Positions 47,659 through 55,827 of a DNA stretch of 64,000 nucleotides are shown piece after piece (position 1 is the stretch's first letter; each line of letters begins with the position of its first letter). The position numbers and the translations under genes are program-made. Origin of the DNA: DASXAQ01 sp036406615 (GTDB taxonomy: Bacteria; Actinomycetota; UBA4738); assembly GCA_036406615.1 (NCBI GenBank), contig DASXAQ010000020.1:47008-111007 (forward strand), in the 5' to 3' direction. A model generated the notes under the pieces. That model did not search any database. It was not told the origin of the DNA and saw only the letters and a program-made list of their open reading frames with translations.

Positions 47659-49944
47659 GTGCGCAGGCATTGGAGTCGCTCGTTGGCCGGAATCGGCGCC
47701 GCGCTCGCGGTGGTCGCCGGCGCGCTCGCGGGCTCGGCCGTCCCGGCCGCGGCAGGGCCTCCGGGTCGCGCCGATCCCTCGGCCGACGCGCCGCCGGGGC
47801 CGGCCACCACCGGCGAACCCAGCAACGACGCCCCGCCGGGCTGGTCGAGCGCGGCCGCACTTCCGGCCACGTTCGCCCCCCGCTGGGACTTCTCCGTCGC
47901 CTACCTGCCGACGACCCAGCAGGTCGTCCTGTTCGGAGGCGCCCCGGCCGCGGCCGGCGACCCGTGGTTCAACGAGGTGTGGCTGTACAAGGACGGCGTG
48001 TGGACGCAGGGCGCCGCGCCGCCGGACGGGCTGACGCCGCGCGGCGGCGCGGCCGTGGCCTACGACCCCGACATCGGCCAGATCGTGCTGTTCGGCGGCG
48101 AGGGCAGCGACTGGCCGCCGGACGACGACACGTGGCTGTTCGACGGGACGACGTGGACGCCGGGACCGCCGGCCCCCGCCGGCCTCGCCGGACGCGTCGG
48201 CGCGCGGATGGTCTACGACCCCGACATCGACGAGCTCGTCCTGTTCGGCGGCGGCGGCACGTCGGTGTTCCGCGATACGTGGCTGTTCGACGGGTCGGCG
48301 TGGACCCAGGGGCCGGCGGCGCCATCGGGCATGTCGGGCCGCGAGAACTTCGGGATGTCCTACAACCCCTCGCTGCACGACGTCGTCGTGGCCGGCGGGG
48401 ACGGTGACACGGACACCTGGTTGTTCGACGGCACGTCGTGGAGCGCCGGGCCGGACATGGGCGGGCAGGGACCCCGGGAGACGTTCATGATGGACGACGA
48501 CCCCACGCCGGGCGACGACTACCTGTTCGGGGGCTTCGGCGCCGGATCGGCGCAATCGACCATCCTGAAGTTCGACGGGGACGGCTGGTCGAAGGTGACC
48601 GGGCTCAGCAAGCCGAAGCCCTCGGCGCGCGTGGATGCGGGGTGGCTGTGGTACCCGCCGCGGTCCGCGTTCATGTTGATCAACGGCATGAAGGCCACGG
48701 CGGCCGGCGACCAGGGATACGTCGAATCGTGGTGGTTCAATCCGACGGGGACGTCGGAGTCGGACGTCCGCTCGACCCGGTCGAAGATGCGGGCGTCGGG
48801 TCCGGCGACGGCCGCGCCGGTCGCGCCCGCGGATGCGACCGCGCCGATCACCGCCCACGACGGCCAGTTCTGGGCTGGCGGCCAGCCCATCACGCTGAAG
48901 GGCGCGATGCAGGGCGTGCAGTCCGGCACGTCGCAGCAGACGACGCTCGACGGCATGGGCGCGTGGGGCATGAACGTCGTGCGCCTCACGTTTCGATGGT
49001 GCGACCTGGAGCCGAACGCGCCGCAGCTGCGCCCGAGCGGCGTCTGGAAGCACACGTACGACTCCGACTGGCTGGCGGTGATCCAGCAGAACGTCGAATG
49101 GGCGCAGGCGGCCGGGCTGTATTCGGTCGTCGCGCTGTACGGCGGGGACTGCTCGTACTTCCAGTACCCGGGCTGGCTGTTCGATTCGCCATACAACTCG
49201 CACGGCCTCACGTACGACGAAACGCCGGCCGGCAAGTCGCTGGCACAGGCGAACTGGTGGACGGACGTCCTGCAGCAGCAGTTCTGGAAGTCGATGTGGA
49301 AGTGGGTCGCGGCGAACCTGAAGGGGACGCCCGGCCTGGCCGGCTACGAGGTCATGAACGAGCCGTGGAAGGGCGACCTGCCGAACAAGGGCGCGACCGA
49401 CATCCTGACGCTGGACGGGCAGCTCGGCGTCGCCAAGGCCATCCGCACCCGTGACCCGGACACGACGATCTTCTTCACCACCCGGGCGGGTTACGGACCG
49501 GGCATCCCGGGGGCGAACCTGACCAGCTGGTCGTCGATCGGCAACGTGGCGTTCGACCTCCACGACTACTTCGGGGCGCGTTGGGGCGACGGCGTCAACG
49601 AGAATCCGGACGGACTGTCGTATCGCGAGTGCATGCAGGTGCTGTTCGCGATCACGACTTCGTCGACCATGACGCCGCCCTCCTACATCGGCAACACCGT
49701 GAACCAGGTTCGGTTCATCGACCGTGTGAAGAGCGCGCTGGCCGGGTACGGGATCCCCCTGATGGTCGGCGAGTTCGGCGACGACGACGGCAACCTCGGC
49801 GCGTACCAGTTCTACGGCACCACGACCGCGGCGCTCACGTACGAGGGCGTGTCGTGGGCCGTCGACTACGGCGACAACCACGGGATCACCGACGGGCAGG
49901 GCAACCTCGAACCGTGGGGTTGGATCGTGATCGACGCGCTGTAG
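47659..49944 (+). CDS. Secreted Kelch-repeat plus GH5 glycoside hydrolase fusion
   Basis: The 761-residue protein starts at GTG 47659, giving a clean signal peptide (RRHWSRSLAGIGAALAVVAG ... VPAAAG). Residues about 65-370 form Kelch-type blades with repeated QVVLFGG, QIVLFGG, ELVLFGG and NEVWLYKDGVWTQG, DDTWLFDGTTWTPG. After a Pro/Ala linker, residues about 395-761 are a GH5 cellulase-like domain: ITLKGAMQGVQSG, MNVVRLTFRWCDLEP, acid/base Glu in YEVMNEPWKGD and nucleophile Glu in IPLMVGEFGDDDG. It probably cleaves a beta-glycan outside the cell, with the propeller for binding. No anchor is seen, so it is likely released. Confidence 0.85.
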   Translation: MRRHWSRSLAGIGAALAVVAGALAGSAVPAAAGPPGRADPSADAPPGPATTGEPSNDAPPGWSSAAALPATFAPRWDFSVAYLPTTQQVVLFGGAPAAAGDPWFNEVWLYKDGVWTQGAAPPDGLTPRGGAAVAYDPDIGQIVLFGGEGSDWPPDDDTWLFDGTTWTPGPPAPAGLAGRVGARMVYDPDIDELVLFGGGGTSVFRDTWLFDGSAWTQGPAAPSGMSGRENFGMSYNPSLHDVVVAGGDGDTDTWLFDGTSWSAGPDMGGQGPRETFMMDDDPTPGDDYLFGGFGAGSAQSTILKFDGDGWSKVTGLSKPKPSARVDAGWLWYPPRSAFMLINGMKATAAGDQGYVESWWFNPTGTSESDVRSTRSKMRASGPATAAPVAPADATAPITAHDGQFWAGGQPITLKGAMQGVQSGTSQQTTLDGMGAWGMNVVRLTFRWCDLEPNAPQLRPSGVWKHTYDSDWLAVIQQNVEWAQAAGLYSVVALYGGDCSYFQYPGWLFDSPYNSHGLTYDETPAGKSLAQANWWTDVLQQQFWKSMWKWVAANLKGTPGLAGYEVMNEPWKGDLPNKGATDILTLDGQLGVAKAIRTRDPDTTIFFTTRAGYGPGIPGANLTSWSSIGNVAFDLHDYFGARWGDGVNENPDGLSYRECMQVLFAITTSSTMTPPSYIGNTVNQVRFIDRVKSALAGYGIPLMVGEFGDDDGNLGAYQFYGTTTAALTYEGVSWAVDYGDNHGITDGQGNLEPWGWIVIDAL

Positions 49945-49951
49945 CGCTGGT

Positions 49952-51184
49952 CTACGCGGGCCCGACGGACGCGATCAGCGACGCGAGCAACGCCACCCGC
50001 GGCGGCACGCTGGCCAGGTCGAGCCACTCGGACGGCGCGTGGTCGTCGCCGCCGATCGGCCCCAGGCCGTCCAGCACCGGGATCCCGATGCCGGCCACGG
50101 GGTTGGCGTCCGACGCGCCGCCGGTCGCGGCGTCGTGGAGCTCGAACCCCAGCTCGCCCGCGATCTCCCGCGCCCGGTCGGCCAGCCGCGCCGTCCCCGG
50201 CGTCTTCTCCATGGGCGGGAAGCCCGCCGCGCGGCGGATCTCGACGCTGGTGTCCGGAACGGTCGTCGTGGACGCGACGCGTTCGGCTTCGGCGACGGCC
50301 TGATCGAACGCCTCGGCCGTGACCGCCCGCAGGTCGACGTGCAGCTCGCAGCGCTCCGCGACCACGTTGGGCCGTGTGCCGCCTTCGACAACGCCGACGT
50401 TGACGGTGACGCCGGGCCATCGACCGTTCAGCTCGTGCAGCGCGATCGTCGTGTGCGCTGCCTGGAGCGTGGCCGAGCGGCCCTTCTCCGGTTCGACGCC
50501 CGCGTGGGCCGACCGGCCCTGGACGATGACCTGGAGCTCGGCCACGCCCTTTCGCGCCGAGACGATGTCGCCGTTGGCCCGCGCGCCCTCCAGCACGAAG
50601 CACGCGTCGACGGTCGCCGCGCGCTCCAGGATCGCCGGGCCCGAGAACGGCGAACCGATCTCCTCGTCGGGGTTGCATACGTACGTGATCGAATCGAACG
50701 CATCGAAATCGTTGCGCTGCAAACACATCACGGCGTAGATGCCGGTGAGCAGCCCGCCCTTCATGTCCGACACGCCCGGGCCCGTCGCGGTGGTGCCGTC
50801 GATGCGAAACGGCCGCTCGCCCGCGGTGCCTTCCCCGAACACCGTGTCCATGTGGCCGACCAACAGCACGCGGGCGCCGCCCTGGGTGGCCGGGCGGGAC
50901 CCGGACAAGGTGGCCACCAGCAGGTCGCCCAGCTGGGGTAGCGGCTCCCTCGCCTCGGGGTCGGGATGGTGCGGGTGACGCCGCACCGACCAGCCGAGCC
51001 CTTGGAACTTCGCCTGCACGATGTCGGCGACCAGGTTGACCCCGGACGGCGTGTAGCTCCCGCAGTCGATGTCGACCAGGCTGCGAAGCTCGGCGACGAA
51101 CTCGTCCTGCATGGCCTCGGCGCTCGCCCGCAACGCGGCGGGCGAGGGGGGCGGCGGACCGCCCCCGGTGCCGTTGTCGCTCAC
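49952..51184 (-). CDS. M20-family zinc metallopeptidase (CPG2/ArgE type)
   Basis: The 410-residue protein has the M20 motifs LLVGHMDTVFGEG (zinc His and Asp, about residues 107-111), GPGVSDMKGGLL (bridging Asp), YVCNPDEEIGSPF (catalytic Glu pair), the dimerisation-domain GRSAHAGVEPEKG, and final histidine in GGDDHAPSEWLD. It is closest to carboxypeptidase G2-like enzymes that remove C-terminal glutamate or cleave N-acyl amino acids. No signal peptide is seen, so it is cytoplasmic. Its ATG overlaps the stop of the upstream gene by four bases, so the two form an operon. The gene converges on the GH5 gene, seven bases away. Confidence 0.88.
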   Translation of the reverse strand: MSDNGTGGGPPPPSPAALRASAEAMQDEFVAELRSLVDIDCGSYTPSGVNLVADIVQAKFQGLGWSVRRHPHHPDPEAREPLPQLGDLLVATLSGSRPATQGGARVLLVGHMDTVFGEGTAGERPFRIDGTTATGPGVSDMKGGLLTGIYAVMCLQRNDFDAFDSITYVCNPDEEIGSPFSGPAILERAATVDACFVLEGARANGDIVSARKGVAELQVIVQGRSAHAGVEPEKGRSATLQAAHTTIALHELNGRWPGVTVNVGVVEGGTRPNVVAERCELHVDLRAVTAEAFDQAVAEAERVASTTTVPDTSVEIRRAAGFPPMEKTPGTARLADRAREIAGELGFELHDAATGGASDANPVAGIGIPVLDGLGPIGGDDHAPSEWLDLASVPPRVALLASLIASVGPA

Positions 51185-52032
51185 TCGGCGGGAGCCTCCA
51201 GGGTCCGGTCCCGTGCGGCGGGGCCGCCTTCGTCCTGGCCGGCGTTCGCACGTTCGTCGTCATCCGCCGAGGCGACCGGTTCCGCGTCCAGGCCCGGATC
51301 GGCAGGGGCCATCGCGGAAGCGCTTTCGCCGGGAGCGCTTTCGCCGGGAGCCGGGTCGGCCGCGCCCGGGTCGCCGTTGCCGGGCCCCTTCAGGATCTTC
51401 AGCAGCGTCTCCATCTCGTTGTCCGTGGGCGCTGCCGTGACGCCTCGGCCGCGGGCGGCCGCTAGGACGGTCCTCAGATTGCCCTCGGCCATGTCCAATT
51501 TGTGTTCGAGCTCGCGGACTCGCTCCTGGAGCTTGGACGCGCGCTGCTCCGCCTCGATGCGGATGGCGCGGTTCTCCTTCGCGTCGCGGCGCAGGTGGTC
51601 GTTGGCGGCGACGGCCTCGCCCGCCTCCCGGCCGAGGTCGATGATGCGTTCAACGATCGCGCGGCCGAGGTCCGAATAGGTCGGGCGCCGGTCGGGCGTG
51701 GTGCGCGCCTCGGGACGGGCGGTCCCACGGCGGCGAACCTTGCGCTTGCGCGGCGGTCGTGGCACCGACTCGGGCTCGCCGGGTTCCAGCGGCCGGGCGT
51801 CCAGCAGCCGGTAGCGGCCGCCTTCGGCGGTCTCCAGCCGCCGTCGCGCGGCCAGCGCCCTGACCGCGCGGGCCACCGACAGTGGATTGGGCAGCCCGGC
51901 CTCCTTGCCAATCTCAGTAGGGCTTCGGTCAAGCACATCGCCCGGCTGAATGGACACGGATGCCACACGAAGGAACTCGTTGGCTGCTTGAAGGCTCTGT
52001 TCGTTCAATCGAATCCCTGCCGCTGCGGGCAC
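51181..52032 (-). CDS. Winged-helix-like protein with coiled coil, function unknown
   Basis: About 283 residues. The N-terminal 75 residues look like a winged helix (PTEIGKEAGLPNPLSVARAV, RALAARRRLETAEGGRYRLL). A basic linker (RPPRKRKVRRRGTARPE), a long coiled coil (HLRRDAKENRAIRIEAEQRA, SKLQERVRELEHKLDMAEGN; about residues 150-195) and an acidic Pro/Ala/Glu-rich disordered tail with a duplicated PGESA unit follow. The layout suggests an oligomeric DNA-binding protein. The start is uncertain: GTG 52032 or TTG 52008; earlier sequence in frame is not protein-like. It precedes the M20 gene with a four-base overlap. No family recognised. Confidence 0.6.
   Translation of the reverse strand: MPAAAGIRLNEQSLQAANEFLRVASVSIQPGDVLDRSPTEIGKEAGLPNPLSVARAVRALAARRRLETAEGGRYRLLDARPLEPGEPESVPRPPRKRKVRRRGTARPEARTTPDRRPTYSDLGRAIVERIIDLGREAGEAVAANDHLRRDAKENRAIRIEAEQRASKLQERVRELEHKLDMAEGNLRTVLAAARGRGVTAAPTDNEMETLLKILKGPGNGDPGAADPAPGESAPGESASAMAPADPGLDAEPVASADDDERANAGQDEGGPAARDRTLEAPAE
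51319..51348. repeat. Two tandem 15-bp units inside the wHTH/coiled-coil gene
   Basis: AGCGCTTTCGCCGGG occurs twice in a row (51319-51333 and 51334-51348). It encodes the duplicated PGESA unit of the disordered tail and keeps the frame, a sign of recent slippage. Confidence 0.6.
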
Positions 52033-52154
52033 AAGGCCGTTGTGTTGCGAGCATCCTGACAGCTTGCTGCGCGAGGCGCAATGGGCCCGACCTGCGGCGT
52101 TGGGCGCGGTGACCCTCCCGCCGGCGGCTTCCGGCCGGGCTCGGACCGAGGCCC

Positions 52155-52748
52155 TCAGGCCCGCTCCATCCGCTCCCGGACCAGCTCGTAGTCGGCCCGG
52201 GTGTCGATGTCGGCCGGGGGAGTCCCGCCGACCTCGACGAGCCGGCGCGCCCCGGGGTGCCGGCGGATCCACGCCCGAGCCCCCTCGTCCCGCCCGCCGG
52301 CGACCACCTCGGGCCACACCTCGCGGGCCAGGACGGTGGGGTGGGCGGGCACCCCGGAGTAGGCGGCCTGGACCACCGCGGCGGGCGTGTCTCGAAACGC
52401 CGCAACCACGGCGGCCACGGCGTCGGCCCGGACCTCGGGCTGGTCGCCGAGCAGGACGACGGCGGCTTCGGACTCGGGGACGGCGGCCTCGAGCCCGCAC
52501 CGAAGCGACGTCGACTGCCCCACGGCCGCCTGGGCGTTCATGACGAGCCTCCCGGCCTCAGGAAGACGAACCTCGTCCGCGACGTCGGCGGTCTGCGGGC
52601 CCAGGACGACGACGATCTCGTCCAGCGGAGCCGCCGCGGCCGCGTCCAGCACGTGCTGCAGGACGACCGTTCCCCCGAGCGGCAGCAACAGCTTCGGGCG
52701 GCCCATGCGGGTGGACATGCCGGCCGCCAGCACGACCCCGGTGATCAC
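52155..52748 (-). CDS. mocA: Molybdenum cofactor cytidylyltransferase-like (MocA family)
   Basis: The 197-residue nucleotidyltransferase has GVVLAAGMSTRMGRPKLLLP at the N-terminus, VVLGPQTADVADEV, VGQSTSLRCGLEAA and VVLLGDQPEVRADAV. The PKLLLP form is typical of MocA, which makes the cytosine dinucleotide cofactor for xanthine- and CO-dehydrogenase-type enzymes, in contrast to MobA, also present in this window. It lies 28 bases after xdhC on the same strand. No MCD-type dehydrogenase is in the window. Confidence 0.85.
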   Translation of the reverse strand: MITGVVLAAGMSTRMGRPKLLLPLGGTVVLQHVLDAAAAAPLDEIVVVLGPQTADVADEVRLPEAGRLVMNAQAAVGQSTSLRCGLEAAVPESEAAVVLLGDQPEVRADAVAAVVAAFRDTPAAVVQAAYSGVPAHPTVLAREVWPEVVAGGRDEGARAWIRRHPGARRLVEVGGTPPADIDTRADYELVRERMERA

Positions 52749-52776
52749 GGCCCGACGATACGCGAGCCGCGCGGGC

Positions 52777-53925
52777 TCAGGCCGACGCGGTCCCCGCCGT
52801 CGCCTCGGCCGGCGGCGGGCGGTCGTGGATGGATCCTTCGCGGCCGTTGAGGAAGCCGCCCGATCGCGCGTTGCGCACGGCGAGCACCTCGCCGACGATC
52901 GCCCACGCGATCTCCTCGGGGCCCTCGCTCCCCAGATCCAGTCCGGCCGGCGCGTGCACGACCCTCAGGTCGTCGCGGTCCGGCACAAACCCTTCCCGGG
53001 CGAGCTCGTCCAGCAGCCGTTCGAATCGCATCCGTGGACCGAGCATCCCGATGTAGGGGACGGGCGATCCCAGCAGCGATCGGAGATAGTCCTTGTCCCG
53101 CAGGAAGTTGTGGGTCATGACGACGGCGTACGTCCTGGCGTCGACCTCCGCGCGCGCGGCCGCCTCGTCCGGCGGCGACGCGACGAACGCGGAGGCCTCG
53201 GGGAAGCGGTCCGGCGAGAGGAACGCCTCGCGGTCGTCGACCACCTCAATCCGCCACCCCATCCCGGCGGCGAACCGCACCAGCGGGATCGCGTCGTGCC
53301 CCGCGCCGCAGACCAGCAGTCGGATCGGGGGCACGAGCGCTTCGACGAACACCCGAACGCCCTCCCGCAGGGTGAGCAGTCCGGCGCGATCCTGTCGCAA
53401 CGACGCCAACGCCTCGCCGGCGGCGGCGTCGTCGAGCTCGGGATCCCCGAGCGAGCCCTCGCGGGTCCCGTCGGGATGCACGAGCATGCGCGCTCCGGGC
53501 GCCGTGCCTCGGTCCGGGTCGGCCTCCACGACGGTGACCGACGCCAGCTCGCGCTGCTCCTCGATGGCCCGCCGGATCGCTCCCGCCATCTCCACGGCGC
53601 GGTCGGCCGGTTCGACGAACACGTCGATGATCCCGTTGCAGCCCAGTCCCCATCCCCACACGGCCTCGTCGTCGGCCGTCAGGTCGTAGTGCAGGAGCCG
53701 GGTCGTGCCATGCGCCATCACGTCCTCGGCGATCTGGCACACGTCGCCCTCGAGACACCCGCCGCTGATCGTGCCGACGGGCGCGCCGTGGGCCGGGACG
53801 AGCAGCCGGGCGCCCTCGCGCCGGTAGGTCGAGCCGCGGATCCCGACGATGGTGGCCAGCGCCATCGGCTCGCCTCGTTCTCCGAGCTCCTCGATCGCGC
53901 GAAGCACGTCCTGCAGTTCGCTCAT
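52777..53925 (-). CDS. xdhC: XdhC/CoxF-family molybdenum enzyme maturation factor
   Basis: The 382-residue protein has the N-terminal XdhC_CoxI domain (PMALATIVGIRGSTYRREGA, GTISGGCLEGDVCQIAED, WGWGLGCNGIIDVFVEP) and the C-terminal Rossmann domain (IRLLVCGAGHDAIPLVRFAA, YAVVMTHNFLRDKDYLRSLL, PYIGMLGPRMRFERLL). XdhC proteins bind the molybdenum cofactor and help insert its sulfurated form into xanthine dehydrogenase-type enzymes. Together with mocA it forms a small maturation operon without its target enzyme nearby. The start is ATG 53925, divergent from the CphA-like ligase gene. Confidence 0.88.
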   Translation of the reverse strand: MSELQDVLRAIEELGERGEPMALATIVGIRGSTYRREGARLLVPAHGAPVGTISGGCLEGDVCQIAEDVMAHGTTRLLHYDLTADDEAVWGWGLGCNGIIDVFVEPADRAVEMAGAIRRAIEEQRELASVTVVEADPDRGTAPGARMLVHPDGTREGSLGDPELDDAAAGEALASLRQDRAGLLTLREGVRVFVEALVPPIRLLVCGAGHDAIPLVRFAAGMGWRIEVVDDREAFLSPDRFPEASAFVASPPDEAAARAEVDARTYAVVMTHNFLRDKDYLRSLLGSPVPYIGMLGPRMRFERLLDELAREGFVPDRDDLRVVHAPAGLDLGSEGPEEIAWAIVGEVLAVRNARSGGFLNGREGSIHDRPPPAEATAGTASA

Positions 53926-53991
53926 CGTGCGCTAAGGGTAACGCGGGCCGCGCGATTCGCGGCCGGCTTCTCGATGCGCGGGGCCAGCCGG

Positions 53992-53997
53992 TATCCT
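53992..53997 (+). promoter_or_regulatory. Candidate -10 box (TATCCT) for the CphA-like ligase gene
   Basis: TATCCT ends six bases before ATG 54004 with no ribosome site between them, consistent with a leaderless mRNA. Confidence 0.45.
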
Positions 53998-54003
53998 GCG
54001 CGA

Positions 54004-55767
54004 ATGACGAGTCGGAACGGGCGCGACCGGCAGGCGGCCACGGATCCGGGCGGCGCCGAGCTGCGCGAGCTGCGCGTGCTCGACGGGCCGAACCTGTACT
54101 TCACGCGCCCGGCGATCAAGCTCACGATCGATGCCCCCGGCTGGTTCCTGACCGACGAGCGCCGCGCGCTGGCGCTGGCGGAGCGCGTCGAGCTTCCCGG
54201 CGCAACCGACCCTCCCGGGCGGATCCGGCCGGGCCCGCCGGGCAGCGGTCAGCGGCCGCGCTTCGTCGCCCGCGCCGCGGCGCACCTGACCCGGCGCCTG
54301 GCGTCGGCCACCGGACGGGGCCTGGCCGTGCGGGCTCGGCCCGGGACGGAACCGTGTCAGGTCATCGTCGCCTACCCGTGGCTTCGGCGGTCCGCGGCGG
54401 AAGCGTTCGGCAACCAGGTCGTGGCCATCATGGACGCGGCCGCGACGTCGCGCCGTTCGGTGCCGCGGGCGATCGAGGACGCCGCGCGCCGGCTGCGCGA
54501 CGTGGACCCGGGTCCGGCGCCGTCCGTGCCCGATCCCACGATCCCGACCGTCGCCGTCACGGGGACCAACGGCAAGACCACCACCGTGCGGCTGCTTGCC
54601 CACCTGGTTCGGGAGGCCGGCCGGAACGTCGCGTACTCGTCGACCGACGGCGTCTACTTCCAGGAACGGCTGGTGGAGGCCGGCGACTACTCGGGGTTCG
54701 GCGGGGCGGCGCGGGCCCTTGCCCAACCGGGCGTGGACGTCGCCGTCTTGGAGACCGCACGCGGGGGCATCCTGCTGCGCGGGATCGGCACGCTGCACAA
54801 CGACGTCGCGGTCGTGACGAATATCTCCGCCGATCACCTTGGCCTGCACGGCATCCACACGCTCGATCAGTTGGCCGAGGTCAAGTCCACGATCCTTCGC
54901 ATCACGCGCCCCGGCGGATGGGCGGTGCTGAACGCAGACGACCCGCGCGTGCTCGCGATGCGGCGGGTGGCGCGCGGACGCCCCTGGATGATCTCGCTTG
55001 ATCCCGATCATCCCGCGCTGCGCTCCGCCGTGGCCGAGGGCGGACGAGGGTTCACGGTCATCGACGGGCGCCTCGCGCTCTTGGCGCCCGGCTCTGACCC
55101 GAGGCCGCTGATCGATCTTCGCGATGTGCCGGTGACGCTCGCCGGCCTCTCGTCCGCCAACGTGTCGAACGCCATGGGCGCCGCGGCGGCCGCGCTCGGC
55201 ATCGGCCTGCCGGAGAATGCGGTGGTCCGCGGGCTGCGGACGTTCGTCCTGGATCCGGACCGCAACCCCGGACGCACGAACCTGTTCGAGCTGGACGGAC
55301 GCATCATCGTCGTGGACTACGCGCACAACGAGGCCGGAATGCGCGGGCTCGTCGAGGTCTGCCGCGGGCTCTGCCCCGCAGGCAGGCAGGTCTGGTTGAC
55401 GTTCGCGGCTGCCGGCGACCGGACCGACGAGATCGTCCACGCGCTGGGCTTCACGGCCGCGCGCGCCGCCGACCACGTCGCGGTGGCCGAGCTGCTTCGC
55501 TACCTGAGAGGTCGCGACCGCGACGAGCTCGTGAAGCGGCTCGTGGCCGGCGCGGAGGACGGCGGGGCGACCGAGGTCCCAGTGCATCCCGACGAGATGC
55601 ACGCGTTGACCTGGATGCTGGCGTCGTCGAAGCCGGGCGACGTCGTCGCCGTCACCGCGCTCGCGCAGCGGCCAGAGATCTTCGCGATGCTCGAGGAACA
55701 CGGCGCCCGACGCGTCGGGCCGGCCCGGCTGCGCCGGATCGCGGCGCGGGGACGGCAGGGAAGCTGA
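54004..55767 (+). CDS. CphA-like Mur-ligase protein lacking the ATP-grasp domain
   Basis: The 587-residue protein has two recognisable parts. The N-terminus (LRELRVLDGPNLYFTRPAIK, then LTIDAPGWF) resembles the start of cyanophycin synthetase (QVLRGPNYWSYDPCIRLLVD in the CphA of this window). From about residue 180 there is a Mur ligase: VAVTGTNGKTTTVRLLAHLV (P-loop), VLETARGGILLRGIGTLHND, NISADHLGLHGIHTL, GRTNLFELDGRIIVVDYAHN. The 250-residue ATP-grasp domain that should lie between them is absent. It might add one residue (Arg in CphA's Mur domain) to a cyanophycin-like peptide or act on another polymer (inference). It lies about 2 kb from cphA. Confidence 0.8.
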   Translation: MTSRNGRDRQAATDPGGAELRELRVLDGPNLYFTRPAIKLTIDAPGWFLTDERRALALAERVELPGATDPPGRIRPGPPGSGQRPRFVARAAAHLTRRLASATGRGLAVRARPGTEPCQVIVAYPWLRRSAAEAFGNQVVAIMDAAATSRRSVPRAIEDAARRLRDVDPGPAPSVPDPTIPTVAVTGTNGKTTTVRLLAHLVREAGRNVAYSSTDGVYFQERLVEAGDYSGFGGAARALAQPGVDVAVLETARGGILLRGIGTLHNDVAVVTNISADHLGLHGIHTLDQLAEVKSTILRITRPGGWAVLNADDPRVLAMRRVARGRPWMISLDPDHPALRSAVAEGGRGFTVIDGRLALLAPGSDPRPLIDLRDVPVTLAGLSSANVSNAMGAAAAALGIGLPENAVVRGLRTFVLDPDRNPGRTNLFELDGRIIVVDYAHNEAGMRGLVEVCRGLCPAGRQVWLTFAAAGDRTDEIVHALGFTAARAADHVAVAELLRYLRGRDRDELVKRLVAGAEDGGATEVPVHPDEMHALTWMLASSKPGDVVAVTALAQRPEIFAMLEEHGARRVGPARLRRIAARGRQGS

Positions 55768-55773
55768 GACGCA

Positions 55774-55809
55774 CGAGGGCCGGACGGGGAAGTCCCCGTC
55801 CGGCCCTCG
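55774..55809. terminator. Bidirectional hairpin terminator
   Basis: A perfect 17-bp stem, CGAGGGCCGGACGGGGA with its complement, and a two-base AG centre lies between the convergent stops of the ligase gene (55767) and the sedolisin gene (55828). There is no long T-run, as usual in GC-rich actinobacteria. Confidence 0.8.
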
Positions 55810-55827
55810 CTCCCGATTCGATCCGGG

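Noticed and set aside
54004..55767. CphA2
   Set aside because: CphA2 retains an ATP-grasp domain; none is present here.
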